A DNA stretch of 64,000 nt from Brevibacterium zhoupengii (GTDB taxonomy: Bacteria > Actinomycetota > Actinomycetes > Actinomycetales > Brevibacteriaceae). Within the stretch, counting starts at the first letter, position 1, and the number at the start of each line of letters is the position of its first letter. Both the position numbers and the translations under genes were made by a program. This document shows, in pieces, positions 55,321-63,466 of the stretch. The notes beneath the pieces are model-generated. The model saw only the letters and a program-made list of their open reading frames with translations, did not search any database and was not told the origin of the DNA. The stretch lies in assembly GCF_021117425.1 (NCBI RefSeq), contig NZ_CP088298.1, positions 186,001 to 250,000 of the forward strand, read 5' to 3'.

Positions 55321-56574
55321 ATGTCAGCAATCACCGTCTACGGCACCGAATGGTGCTCGGACTGCATGCGCAGCAAGCGCTACTTCACCACCCACAACGT
55401 CGGCTTCGACTTCATCGACGTCGAGGCTGACCCCGGGGCAGAAGAAGAGGTGCGCAGGCTGCAGGGAGGCGAGCGGAGGATTCCCACCGTGGTCTTCGCA
55501 GATGGCACTCACCTCATCGAACCGACCCACCAGGAGATCGGGGAGAAGCTGGGCATCATTCCCTGGGCACACCGTGAAGAGTACGACCTCGTGGTCATCG
55601 GGGGAGGCCCGACGGGGCTGACAGCCGCGATCTACGCCGGACGGCAAGGGCTGTCCACGCTCGTCGTCGATTCGGCCAGCTTCGGCGGTCAGGCGGCAAC
55701 GACGAAGCGCATCGACAACTATCCGGGCTTCCCCGACGGCATCGGCGGCGGGAGCCTGGCTGAAACCTTCTTGACGCACGCCGAGGGGGAGAACACGGAG
55801 CTGCTCTCGGCGACCACTGTCCTCGAACTGCTGGAAGCGGGCGACGAACGGGTCGAACTCGCCTTGTCGAACGGGCAGCAGATCCGAGCCAGAAGCGTCA
55901 TTGTGGCAACTGGGACGACCTATCGCACTCTCGGCGCACCGGGGGAGGAGCCTCTGTTGGGGAGCCGAATCCACTTCTGCTCGACGTGCGACGGACCGGC
56001 GTACAAGGGTCGGTCGACGCTTGTCGTCGTCGGCGGGGGAAACAGCGCCTGCGAGGAGGCTCTCTACCTTGCGACGCTGGTCGACGAGGTGGTCATGCTG
56101 CAGAACCTGCCCGAGCTGACCGCCGACATCGTTCTGCGTGAACGGGTGCTGGCCGACCCTAAGATCACCGTCGTCACCGACACCGCGATCACCGGATTCG
56201 CCGAGGTGGATTCCTCGGCCCCCGGGACCGCTTCGGTTGGGGCTGCCACGGTAGAGGCCGCCTCGGTGAGCGTGGATTTCGTCCACGGACCCGAACGCCT
56301 CGCGGCGCGCGTGAGCGCCGATGCGGTCTTCGAGTTCATCGGGCTGCGGGCCAATAGTGCGAACTTCACTTCGAGCCTCGAAGTGGACGGGCAGGGCTAT
56401 ATCCTCACCGGAGCCGACCATGGAACATCCATGGATCGTGTCTACGCCGCAGGTGATGTTCGCGCCGGCAGCACGAAGCAGCTCGTCGCGGCCGCCGGTG
56501 ACGCCGTCTCCTGCTTCCTGGCCATCCGGGACCGTGTCCTCGCGGAGAAGGAGCGAAGCCTCGAGTTGGCCTAA
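55321..56574 (+). CDS. Glutaredoxin-thioredoxin reductase fusion
   Basis: Protein of 417 residues. Residues 1-80 are a glutaredoxin-like domain with C12-S-D-C15 and RIPTVVFADGTHL (cis-Pro). Residues about 88-410 are a thioredoxin reductase: VVIGGGPTGLTAAIYAGRQG (FAD), redox pair FCSTCDG (C220, C223), LVVVGGGNSACEEALYLATL (NADPH) and YAAGDVRAGSTKQLVAAAGD at the end. It probably transfers electrons from NADPH through its own CxxC to the attached glutaredoxin, or acts as a self-contained disulfide reductase. ATG 55321 has GGAAGGA upstream. Confidence 0.88.
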   Translation: MSAITVYGTEWCSDCMRSKRYFTTHNVGFDFIDVEADPGAEEEVRRLQGGERRIPTVVFADGTHLIEPTHQEIGEKLGIIPWAHREEYDLVVIGGGPTGLTAAIYAGRQGLSTLVVDSASFGGQAATTKRIDNYPGFPDGIGGGSLAETFLTHAEGENTELLSATTVLELLEAGDERVELALSNGQQIRARSVIVATGTTYRTLGAPGEEPLLGSRIHFCSTCDGPAYKGRSTLVVVGGGNSACEEALYLATLVDEVVMLQNLPELTADIVLRERVLADPKITVVTDTAITGFAEVDSSAPGTASVGAATVEAASVSVDFVHGPERLAARVSADAVFEFIGLRANSANFTSSLEVDGQGYILTGADHGTSMDRVYAAGDVRAGSTKQLVAAAGDAVSCFLAIRDRVLAEKERSLELA

Positions 56575-56626
56575 GCGGCGAGACCCTGCCGGAACTGCTC
56601 GGATTCGGCGGCTGTAGTCCGACTCA

Positions 56627-56684
56627 GCAACATTGCGGGCACTGAGCAACCTTTAGCGAGGTTGCTCAGCGCCCGCAAAGTTGC
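56627..56684. terminator. 26-bp hairpin between convergent genes
   Basis: 56627-56652 pairs with 56659-56684 at 24 of 26 positions, 6-base loop. It lies 52 bases after the reductase stop and 25 bases before the convergent SRPBCC stop. No T-tract. Confidence 0.7.
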
Positions 56685-56709
56685 CGGGGCAGTTCTGGAA
56701 CGGGGAACT

Positions 56710-57204
56710 TCACCCTTCCGCGAGCATCTTCTCGAGCTTGTCATAGCCCTCGCGAATTCCGTGCTCCATCCCGGAGGCGACCATTCCGTCGCGCGATTCG
56801 AGTGAGTCGAAGACCGATGTCGACTGCAGGCGGGTCCGCCCATCGCCGAGGTCGGTGAGCGTGAGGATCTCGAGGTTCACGGCATCCGGGAAGCCTTCGA
56901 AGGTAAAGGTCTGGACGATGCGCTCGTTCTCCCGCACCTCGTGGAAGGAGCCGAAGAATCCGTACTCACCGTTGTCGTCGGTCGAGACGAAGCTCCACTT
57001 CCCGCCGGTCTGCGCGTCCCATTCGCGAATCGTGTTCGTGATCGTGTCGGGTCCGGACCATTTCACGAAGAGCTCAGGATCGGTGTGGGCCCGGAACACC
57101 TTGTCCGGAGTGGCCTTGAAGTCACGAGTGATCGAGACGGTCTGAATTCCCTCGGGGACGTCGAGCTGCAGAGTCGAATAGTCGGTGTCATTGGTGGTGG
57201 TCAT
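56710..57204 (-). CDS. SRPBCC (AHSA1-like) family protein
   Basis: START-fold protein of 164 residues: IQTVSITRDFKATPDKVFRA, HTDPELFVKWSGPDTITNTI, GGKWSFVSTDDNGEYGFFGS and GLEHGIREGYDKLEKMLAE-type end. Proteins of this AHSA1 group bind hydrophobic ligands or assist unknown reactions and are usually paired with an ArsR-type regulator, as here. ATG 57204 is separated from the regulator stop by one base. Ligand unknown. Confidence 0.87.
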   Translation of the reverse strand: MTTTNDTDYSTLQLDVPEGIQTVSITRDFKATPDKVFRAHTDPELFVKWSGPDTITNTIREWDAQTGGKWSFVSTDDNGEYGFFGSFHEVRENERIVQTFTFEGFPDAVNLEILTLTDLGDGRTRLQSTSVFDSLESRDGMVASGMEHGIREGYDKLEKMLAEG

Positions 57205-57205
57205 G

Positions 57206-57601
57206 TCATGCTCCTTTGCTTGATTCTTGTGCGGATCCCCTCGCCGAGGTGGCTGTGAGGTCCGTGTTCTCTGAGTCCTCGTCCGCGTTCATCTCATCGA
57301 GTACGGCGTCGAGGCGTTGGTAGCGTTCTTCGGCCTGTTGTCTGTATCTCTCGATCCATTTCGTCATCAGATCGAACACATTGTCTTCGAGGTGGACTGG
57401 TCTGCGTTGGGCGTCACGGGTGCGAGTGACCAGACCGGAGTCCTCGAGCACCTTGAGGTGTTTCGACACGGCCTGAACGCTGACTTCGTAGGGTTCGGCG
57501 AGTTCGTTGACCGTGGCGTCGGCGATGGACAGCCTGGCGACCATGTCTCGTCGAGTCGGGTCGGCCAGGGCTGCGAACACCTTTGTCAGCTGATCTGCCA
57601 C
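57206..57601 (-). CDS. ArsR family winged-helix regulator
   Basis: Small regulator of 131 residues: LTKVFAALADPTRRDMVARL, SIADATVNELAEPYEVSVQA, VSKHLKVLEDSGLVTRTRDA, then a helical tail (FDLMTKWIERYRQQAEERYQ). No metal-binding Cys motif (CVC) is present, so it belongs to the ArsR group that controls SRPBCC genes rather than metal sensors. It is followed directly by the SRPBCC gene, and the promoter should lie at 57602-57640. Confidence 0.87.
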   Translation of the reverse strand: MADQLTKVFAALADPTRRDMVARLSIADATVNELAEPYEVSVQAVSKHLKVLEDSGLVTRTRDAQRRPVHLEDNVFDLMTKWIERYRQQAEERYQRLDAVLDEMNADEDSENTDLTATSARGSAQESSKGA

Positions 57602-57643
57602 TGGACCTCCGTTCTGTATTCAACTTTGTGGTTGATTACAAAT

Positions 57644-59002
57644 CTAGGCCTGGTTCGATTCTTTGTCAACCGTTGGGTTGAATAAATTTGCGCCCGCGCC
57701 CGCACTCGTAGTCGTAGTCTCAGCTTCTGCGTAGGCGATCCTCGCCTGCATGCGTGGCATTGCCGCTGTGAGCCAGCCGCAGATCCCGATCGACAGCCCG
57801 CTGCTGATCCAAAAGACGCCGGGCAGCCCCATGGTTTCGACGCCGAGGGCGGCAAGTGCTGCGCCGAGCGGAAGGGCTCCCCAGCTGACGACGCGGGAGG
57901 CGGAGTAGACCCTGCCGATGAGGTGGTTGGGTGTCGTCTGCTGTCGGATGACGGCGACGAGGATCCTCCAGATCGTTGAGCCTGCTCCAGCTGTGACGAG
58001 CCCGACGATGATGATCGGCAGGGGCGCGCCGAGCGCGGCCGGGAGCACGAGGCCGAGCGTGCCGATTGCATCGATGAAGAGCAGCGCGGACGTCGAGAAT
58101 CTCGCCTGCAGTCGCTCGGTGAGGGCTGAGGAGATGATGCCGCCGATCGCCATTGCGGTGAGCAGCCAGCCGTAGGCAGCACTGCTGAGGTTGAGCGGGC
58201 CAGGAGTGACTGCATAAAGGACGAATGTTGCGGTCCATGCGCCCCAGACTAAGCTCATGGCCGCGGTCAGCAGTGTGAGCTCGCGTTGCAGGCGATGCCT
58301 CCAGAGGAAACGCATGCCTTCCCTGACCCTCTGCAGGCCGCGCTGATTCGAGGTGTCTCGCGCGGATTTTGAACGTGAGCTTCCGGGCGTGCGGCCACTG
58401 TCGGTGTCATGGTTGGCGTTGCAGTCGCCCGGTGCGCGGCGGTGCATCGAGCGGATCAGACCGATGCCGGCGATTGCAGCGAGTGCATACAGTCCGCCGC
58501 CCGATGCTGCGGCGAGGAGTCCGGTGGCGCCGAGGAGCAGGCCTGCAAGGGGTGGACCGGCGAGCTGATTCGCGATGTTGATGGTCGCTTCGATGCGTGA
58601 GTTCGCGCCGGTGAGCTTGGTTCGCGAGACCGTGCGGGGAATGCCGGCGATGAGGGATGTGTCGACCAGGGTCTCCGCCAGGCCGTAGACGAAGGCCGCT
58701 GCGAAGACGGCGATCGTGACTGAGGAGTCGAAGGCGATGGTGGCCGACAGTCCGACAAGTGCGAGCGCACGCAATCCGTTGACCGCGGCAAGCAGCCGTT
58801 GGGGTGAGAGGCGGTCGACGAGCCATCCTGCGTGCAGTCCGAAGACTGGCCACGCGATGGTTGCGACCGTCGTTACGAGTGCGACTTCGCCCGGTCCTGC
58901 GCCCGCAGCAAGAGAGATGAGGGGCAGTGCCGTGAGGGTGATGCCGTCGCCGAGGTTCGACAGGCCTGCCCCGGTCCACAGCCAGCGGAATGGTGAGTTC
59001 AT
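57644..59002 (-). CDS. MFS transporter
   Basis: MFS protein of 452 residues of the MFS_3/enterobactin-exporter-like group: start NSPFRWLWTGAGLSNLGDGI, AGWLVDRLSPQRLLAAVNGL (motif A) and ANQLAGPPLAGLLLGATGLL. The central loop (about 190-215) is charged and Ser-rich. Probably an exporter. ATG 59002 follows AAGGG. It is divergent from the CGNR regulator with direct repeats in the gap, so it is probably that regulator's target. Confidence 0.83.
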   Translation of the reverse strand: MNSPFRWLWTGAGLSNLGDGITLTALPLISLAAGAGPGEVALVTTVATIAWPVFGLHAGWLVDRLSPQRLLAAVNGLRALALVGLSATIAFDSSVTIAVFAAAFVYGLAETLVDTSLIAGIPRTVSRTKLTGANSRIEATINIANQLAGPPLAGLLLGATGLLAAASGGGLYALAAIAGIGLIRSMHRRAPGDCNANHDTDSGRTPGSSRSKSARDTSNQRGLQRVREGMRFLWRHRLQRELTLLTAAMSLVWGAWTATFVLYAVTPGPLNLSSAAYGWLLTAMAIGGIISSALTERLQARFSTSALLFIDAIGTLGLVLPAALGAPLPIIIVGLVTAGAGSTIWRILVAVIRQQTTPNHLIGRVYSASRVVSWGALPLGAALAALGVETMGLPGVFWISSGLSIGICGWLTAAMPRMQARIAYAEAETTTTSAGAGANLFNPTVDKESNQA

Positions 59003-59030
59003 GATGATCAACCCTTAACCGGTGAACAAT

Positions 59031-59092
59031 AGTTAGGAGGTCAAGTCTTATGCGTGAAATCTCACCTGTCAATAGAAGTTAGGTGGTAAAGT
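59031..59092. promoter_or_regulatory. Direct repeats between MFS and CGNR genes
   Basis: AGTTAGGAGGTCAAGT (59031-59046) and AGTTAGGTGGTAAAGT (59077-59092), 14 of 16 identical, 46 bp apart. TAAAGT of the second copy is a -10-like box 6 bases before ATG 59099. They are probable binding sites of the CGNR protein. Confidence 0.5.
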
Positions 59093-59098
59093 GAGATA

Positions 59099-59647
59099 AT
59101 GGATTTTGAACACGTCGGCAATGCGCACTGCTTGGAACTCGCCAACTCGATCCCCGACCGGCAGGAGACCGGTGAACGAGATTGGCTGAGGTCCGCAGAG
59201 ATCGCAGGCGAATGGGCCCGATCGCTTGACCTCGCTCTGGCATCTCCGCCGTCGAGCCGAGAGCTCGCAGACCTGCGCGCCTTCAGGGAAGACGTCTTCG
59301 CGACATTCACGGCGATCGCCTCGGGGGCGGAGGTGCCGCAGCACGGTCTGGACTCCATTGCCGCTGCGCAGGCCCGGGGCCTGAAAGTTCGGGGATATCG
59401 GCCGTCGGGGCGAGCGATCGTCCGTGCCTGGCCACAGACGTGGGGTGTGCCGGACCTTATTGCTCGCTTCGCGGATTCGGCGCTGACAGAGCTGACCGGC
59501 GATCGACTTGATCGGGTCAAGTCGTGTCCGAGCTGCGGATGGCTCTTCTTCGACACATCACGCAATCGCAGTCGACGCTGGTGTTCGATGCAGACCTGCG
59601 GAGGTCGCGACAAGGCGCTGCGGCACTACCGGAAGACTCGCGACTGA
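59099..59647 (+). CDS. CGNR zinc finger (ABATE domain) regulator
   Basis: Protein of 182 residues. The N-terminal ABATE-like region starts with CLELANSIPDRQETGERDWL. The C-terminal CGNR zinc finger has CPSCGWLFFDTSRNRSRRWC and SMQTCGGRDKALRHYRKTR (four Cys), with CGG in place of CGN. The family is thought to be DNA binding and stress related. A -10-like box 6 bases upstream and no ribosome site suggest a leaderless start at 59099. Likely controls the divergent MFS gene. Confidence 0.85.
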   Translation: MDFEHVGNAHCLELANSIPDRQETGERDWLRSAEIAGEWARSLDLALASPPSSRELADLRAFREDVFATFTAIASGAEVPQHGLDSIAAAQARGLKVRGYRPSGRAIVRAWPQTWGVPDLIARFADSALTELTGDRLDRVKSCPSCGWLFFDTSRNRSRRWCSMQTCGGRDKALRHYRKTRD

Positions 59648-59854
59648 CAAGGGTTCGCCACTGACAAGGGCTGTTGGCCTTGGCGTGAGATCGTGCTCCT
59701 ATCCGAAAATCCTTCCCGCCGGCTCCTCCAATCGCCCCTGGTTGTCGTATGGTCGCAATAGCGACAGTGCCGGATCAGGTCTGGCGGTCATCCCCGATGA
59801 TCGATGGCCCCGGTACTCATTGGCAGGAAAGACGACGAAGTCTGGAGAATGACA

Positions 59855-61303
59855 ATGGCAACTTTGCGACAGCAGCTGTTCCGAGTGAAACCGGTCCCGC
59901 AGCAGGGCGAGAGTCCGGAGAGCGACCTCAAACGTACGATCGGCCTGTTCTCTCTGACCATGATCGGCGTCGGATCGACCATCGGCACCGGCATCTTCTT
60001 CATCCTCTCCGAGTCGGTGCCCGTGGCCGGACCCGCAGTGATCTGGTCCTTCGTCATCGCCGGCCTCGTCGCCGGCCTCGCGGTCATCTGCTATGCGGAG
60101 CTGGCCGGCAGTGTGCCGGTGTCTGGGTCCTCCTACTCCTACGCCTATGCGACGCTCGGCGAGCTGCCAGCCATGGGAGTCGCGGCCTGTCTCCTCCTCG
60201 AATACGGGGTCGCGGGTGCCGCGGTCGCCGTCGGCTGGTCACAGTACGTCAACCAGCTGCTGTTCAACCTCTTCGGCTTCGAGATCCCCCACGCCCTGGC
60301 CTACGCGCCGGAAGAAGGCGGGATCGTCAACCTGCCCGCGATCCTGCTGCTGGTCATGTGCTGCTTCCTGCTGGTCCGCGGCACCGGGGAATCGGTCGTC
60401 ATCAACACCGTCATGGTGTGCACGAAGATCGGCGTCCTCCTGTTCTTCGTACTTGTCGGAGTCACCGGCTGGAACGTCGACAACTTCGCCGACTTCGCGC
60501 CCTTCGGATTCTCCGGGGTGGTGGCAGGCTCGGGCCTCATCTTCTTCAGCTACGTCGGCATGGATGCAGTCGCCACGGCCGGCGATGAGACGAAGAACCC
60601 GAAGAAGACCATGCCCCGGGCGCTCATCGCCGCCCTCATCATCGTCACCACTGTCTACGTTCTGGTCGCCGTCGCGGCTCTGTCGGCTCAGCCCTGGCAG
60701 GAGTTCGAGGGGCAGACGGCCGGGCTGTCGGCGATTCTTGAGAACATCGTCGGCGCCCAGTGGCCAGGCACCGTCGTCGCCGCCGGTGCCGTGATCTCGA
60801 TCTTCTCCGTCACGCTCGTCTCGATCTACGGCCAGACCCGCATCCTGTTCACGATGTCACGCGACGGAATGATGCCCAAGCTCTTCGGCGAGGTCAATCC
60901 CCGTACGCTCACCCCGGTCAAGGGCACGATCGTCGTGACCGTGGTCATCGCCATCCTGGCCGGGTTCATTCCGCTGAACTTCCTCGCCGAGATGACGAGC
61001 ATCGGCACCCTCGTGGCCTTCGTCGTCGTGTCCATGGCCGTCATCATCCTGCGTGTGCGCGAACCCAATCTGGAGCGCGGCTTCAAGGTGCCCTTCTACC
61101 CGGTCCTGCCGGTGCTCGCGATCATCGGCTGCCTGTGGATCATCAGCAACCTGCAGGTCATCACGATCGTCGTCTTCCTCATCTGGACGGCGGTCATCCT
61201 CGGCCTGTACTTCATCTTCGGTCGCAAGTCCTCGGTGCTCGGCAAGCAGCGGGCAGAACAAGAACGCATTGGCGGATCCGATCCTGCGGGAGGGAAACTA
61301 TGA
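59855..61303 (+). CDS. APC family amino-acid permease
   Basis: Permease of 482 residues with 12 helices: KRTIGLFSLTMIGVGSTIGT, GIFFILSESVPVAGPAVIWS, FSYVGMDAVATAGDETKNPK and KLFGEVNPRTLTPVKGTIVV. It resembles the cationic amino-acid transporter (YfnA-like) branch. ATG 59855 is chosen because GGAG lies 7 bases before it; ATG 59849 is too close to that site. Stop overlaps the universal stress protein gene, a known pairing in amino-acid transporters. Confidence 0.88.
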   Translation: MATLRQQLFRVKPVPQQGESPESDLKRTIGLFSLTMIGVGSTIGTGIFFILSESVPVAGPAVIWSFVIAGLVAGLAVICYAELAGSVPVSGSSYSYAYATLGELPAMGVAACLLLEYGVAGAAVAVGWSQYVNQLLFNLFGFEIPHALAYAPEEGGIVNLPAILLLVMCCFLLVRGTGESVVINTVMVCTKIGVLLFFVLVGVTGWNVDNFADFAPFGFSGVVAGSGLIFFSYVGMDAVATAGDETKNPKKTMPRALIAALIIVTTVYVLVAVAALSAQPWQEFEGQTAGLSAILENIVGAQWPGTVVAAGAVISIFSVTLVSIYGQTRILFTMSRDGMMPKLFGEVNPRTLTPVKGTIVVTVVIAILAGFIPLNFLAEMTSIGTLVAFVVVSMAVIILRVREPNLERGFKVPFYPVLPVLAIIGCLWIISNLQVITIVVFLIWTAVILGLYFIFGRKSSVLGKQRAEQERIGGSDPAGGKL

Positions 61304-62214
61304 GTATCGTCGTCGGCATCGCACCAAGTCAGGACAATAGGCCAGCCGTGGAGCTGGGGATCGTACTCGCACGGTCATACGGACACAGACTGGTGGCTGT
61401 AGCCATCGACTCCGCCGCCTGGCCGATGAGTCCCGCACTCTTCGAAAGCGAATACCAGAAGAAGCTGCGCAACGTCGCCGAGGCTGCCCTGGACGAGGTG
61501 CGGGCGCTCCTTCCCGATGACATCGAGTCCGAATGCCTCGTCCACAGTGCCCGTTCATCGCGACGGGGACTGCTCGAGATGTGCCAGAAGGAGAATGCGT
61601 TCCGCCTCGTCGTGGGTCCCGCCGCTGACGGGAAGCCGGGACGGATCGCCTTGGGCTCCGTCTCCACCGGGCTGCTGCACAGCGCCAGCCTGCCCGTGGC
61701 ACTTGCCCCGGTCGGATACCGGGTTGTCCCGGAGGCTCGCCTGCGCAGGCTCACTGCCGCGTACAGCGGATCGTCGACCTCGGCGGACCTCATCCTCGGG
61801 GCCGCAGTGGTCTCTGCCGAATCCGGTGTGCCTTTCCGCATCGCCTCGTTCGCACCCCGGTCGCGGGTGATTTCGGCAGCCGGTGTGGGACTCGATGTCG
61901 AGTCCAGCGTGATCGATGAGTGGGCCAATGTGATCCGGCGAGACACCGACGAGATCCTGTGCTCGATCGATCGTCTCCAGATCAAGCCCGGCGAGACCGA
62001 TGTCGCCATCGGGACAGGATCGGACTGGGAGAGCGCACTGTCCGCGGTCGAGTGGGAGGATCCCGAGATCATGATGCTCGGTTCCTCCGGCCTCGGGGCG
62101 CTCAAGCGGGTGTCATTGGGCAGCCACGCGATGCGGATTCTGCAGCACTCACCGGTGCCCATCGTCGTCGTGCCCCGCCGGGCGAAGTCTGATTACACCT
62201 CGGTGGCCGTCTGA
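61300..62214 (+). CDS. Tandem universal stress protein (UspA)
   Basis: Protein of 304 residues with two Usp domains (about 1-140 and 150-300). The first starts MSIVVGIAPSQDNRPAVELG and has a weakly conserved nucleotide site. The second ends EIMMLGSSGLGALKRVSLGS, HAMRILQHSPVPIVVVPRRA, matching the ATP-binding G-x2-G-x9-G-(S/T) pattern. ATG 61300 overlaps the permease stop, so it probably regulates or protects the permease. Confidence 0.88.
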   Translation: MSIVVGIAPSQDNRPAVELGIVLARSYGHRLVAVAIDSAAWPMSPALFESEYQKKLRNVAEAALDEVRALLPDDIESECLVHSARSSRRGLLEMCQKENAFRLVVGPAADGKPGRIALGSVSTGLLHSASLPVALAPVGYRVVPEARLRRLTAAYSGSSTSADLILGAAVVSAESGVPFRIASFAPRSRVISAAGVGLDVESSVIDEWANVIRRDTDEILCSIDRLQIKPGETDVAIGTGSDWESALSAVEWEDPEIMMLGSSGLGALKRVSLGSHAMRILQHSPVPIVVVPRRAKSDYTSVAV

Positions 62215-62571
62215 GTTCCGGAGACAGCGGCCGTCTGACGGCTGGGGGAGTCGGGGCAGGGCGCTGAATTCAATTTTTGGGTTATCGGCCACAGCCAGCC
62301 CCCGGCGCTATCGCCCCACAGGCATAGGGCCGCATGGTGGTCGCATCGCGCTGTGATGGCTTACCGGCATGCTCATAAAAGCCAGCCGAGCCGATACTTC
62401 TGCTCCCCGCCACCAGTGAATACATTCCTATTAATGTTGCTTAACACGCTTTGACCGCTCTCTAATTGGATTGCCCCACGCCGCAATGAAGCGAATTCGT
62501 AGTGCCGACCAGAGTAGGTACGAGCACCGCGCTTCTTTGCGTTCTGGTAGTGAACAAAGGAGCGGATCAGA
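62215..62571. other. Gene-free stretch at a composition boundary
   Basis: No convincing gene. The first 60 bases continue the high-GC style; from about 62260 the sequence becomes more AT-rich (for example around 62410-62480). I see no tRNA, transposase remnant or clear terminal repeat. A -35-like TTGACC lies near 62451 without a good -10 partner. It is a plausible junction of transferred DNA. Confidence 0.45.
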
Positions 62572-63456
62572 GTGGCTGAAAAGATCGAAGTGCTATTAGA
62601 TGTCAAGACAAAATTGGGTGAAGGTCCGGTATGGGATGCGGCTTCACAGCGGCTGCACTGGGTCGACAGCGCAGATGGAAGAATCTTTCGTTCCACGGCA
62701 CAAGGGACAGAGCTGAGAGCGTGGGAGGTCGGAGAGCCCATTGGTTCAATTGCCGTTGGTGCCGATAACAGCTACTTTCTCGCAGCACTTCAGAGCGGGC
62801 TGTATCGCATTGATGTGGAGAGCGGCGCCAAAGAACTTCTCGTGGATCCTGAACCCGATCAGCCGAAGAACCGACTCAATGACGGAAAGGTGGACCGTCA
62901 AGGTCGGTTTGTATTCGGTTCTATGGACACGCTCGAAGAAGAGCCGAGCGGCAAGCTCTACTCATATGACGTGGATGGCTGTCTCTCTGTCCTGGATACG
63001 GGGATCATCTGTTCGAACGGACCTTGTTTCAGTCCTGATGGGACAATTCTTTATTTCTCCGACACCTGGACAGGCGAGATTTGGGCCTATGACTACGACG
63101 CCTCGAGTGGGGGAGCGTCTTTGCGACGTACGTTCACGAAAGTGGACACCAGTGGCGGCGGGGCTGCTGACGGGGCCACTGTCGATTCTGAAGGCTATCT
63201 TTGGCAGGCGCTGGTCTACAGCGGAACTATCGTTCGCTACTCGCCAGACGGAAAAATCGACCGACTACTCGAGATGCCGGTACTTAAAGCGACCAGTCTT
63301 ACCTTCGGCGGCCCCAACCTGGACGTTTTGTACGTCACTTCCATGTCTAAGCCGCCGCTTCCGCGCTTCCCCGAAGATGGGCAACTGCGAGGATCTCTTT
63401 TTGCAGTGACAGGTCTGGGAGTCACCGGTGTTGCCGAGCCCCGGTACGGAAAGTGA
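62572..63456 (+). CDS. SMP-30/gluconolactonase family protein
   Basis: Six-bladed propeller of 294 residues. LGEGPVWDAASQRLHWVDSA is the first blade with the metal-ligand Glu. NRLNDGKVDRQGRFVFGSMD has the second ligand (Asn), and SNGPCFSPDGTILYFSDTWT has a third (Asn, with Asp in the adjacent blade). These are metal-dependent lactonases opening sugar lactones. GTG 62572 has AAAGGAG 8 bases upstream. Codon use is less GC-biased than elsewhere in the window. It precedes an MFS carrier by 10 bases, so a sugar-acid uptake and lactone hydrolysis unit is likely. Confidence 0.88.
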   Translation: MAEKIEVLLDVKTKLGEGPVWDAASQRLHWVDSADGRIFRSTAQGTELRAWEVGEPIGSIAVGADNSYFLAALQSGLYRIDVESGAKELLVDPEPDQPKNRLNDGKVDRQGRFVFGSMDTLEEEPSGKLYSYDVDGCLSVLDTGIICSNGPCFSPDGTILYFSDTWTGEIWAYDYDASSGGASLRRTFTKVDTSGGGAADGATVDSEGYLWQALVYSGTIVRYSPDGKIDRLLEMPVLKATSLTFGGPNLDVLYVTSMSKPPLPRFPEDGQLRGSLFAVTGLGVTGVAEPRYGK

Positions 63457-63466
63457 GGACCGCCAG

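Noticed and set aside
62373..62741. Minus-strand open frame at the composition boundary
   Set aside because: Overlaps the lactonase start out of frame and has no similarity or ribosome site that I can recognise.
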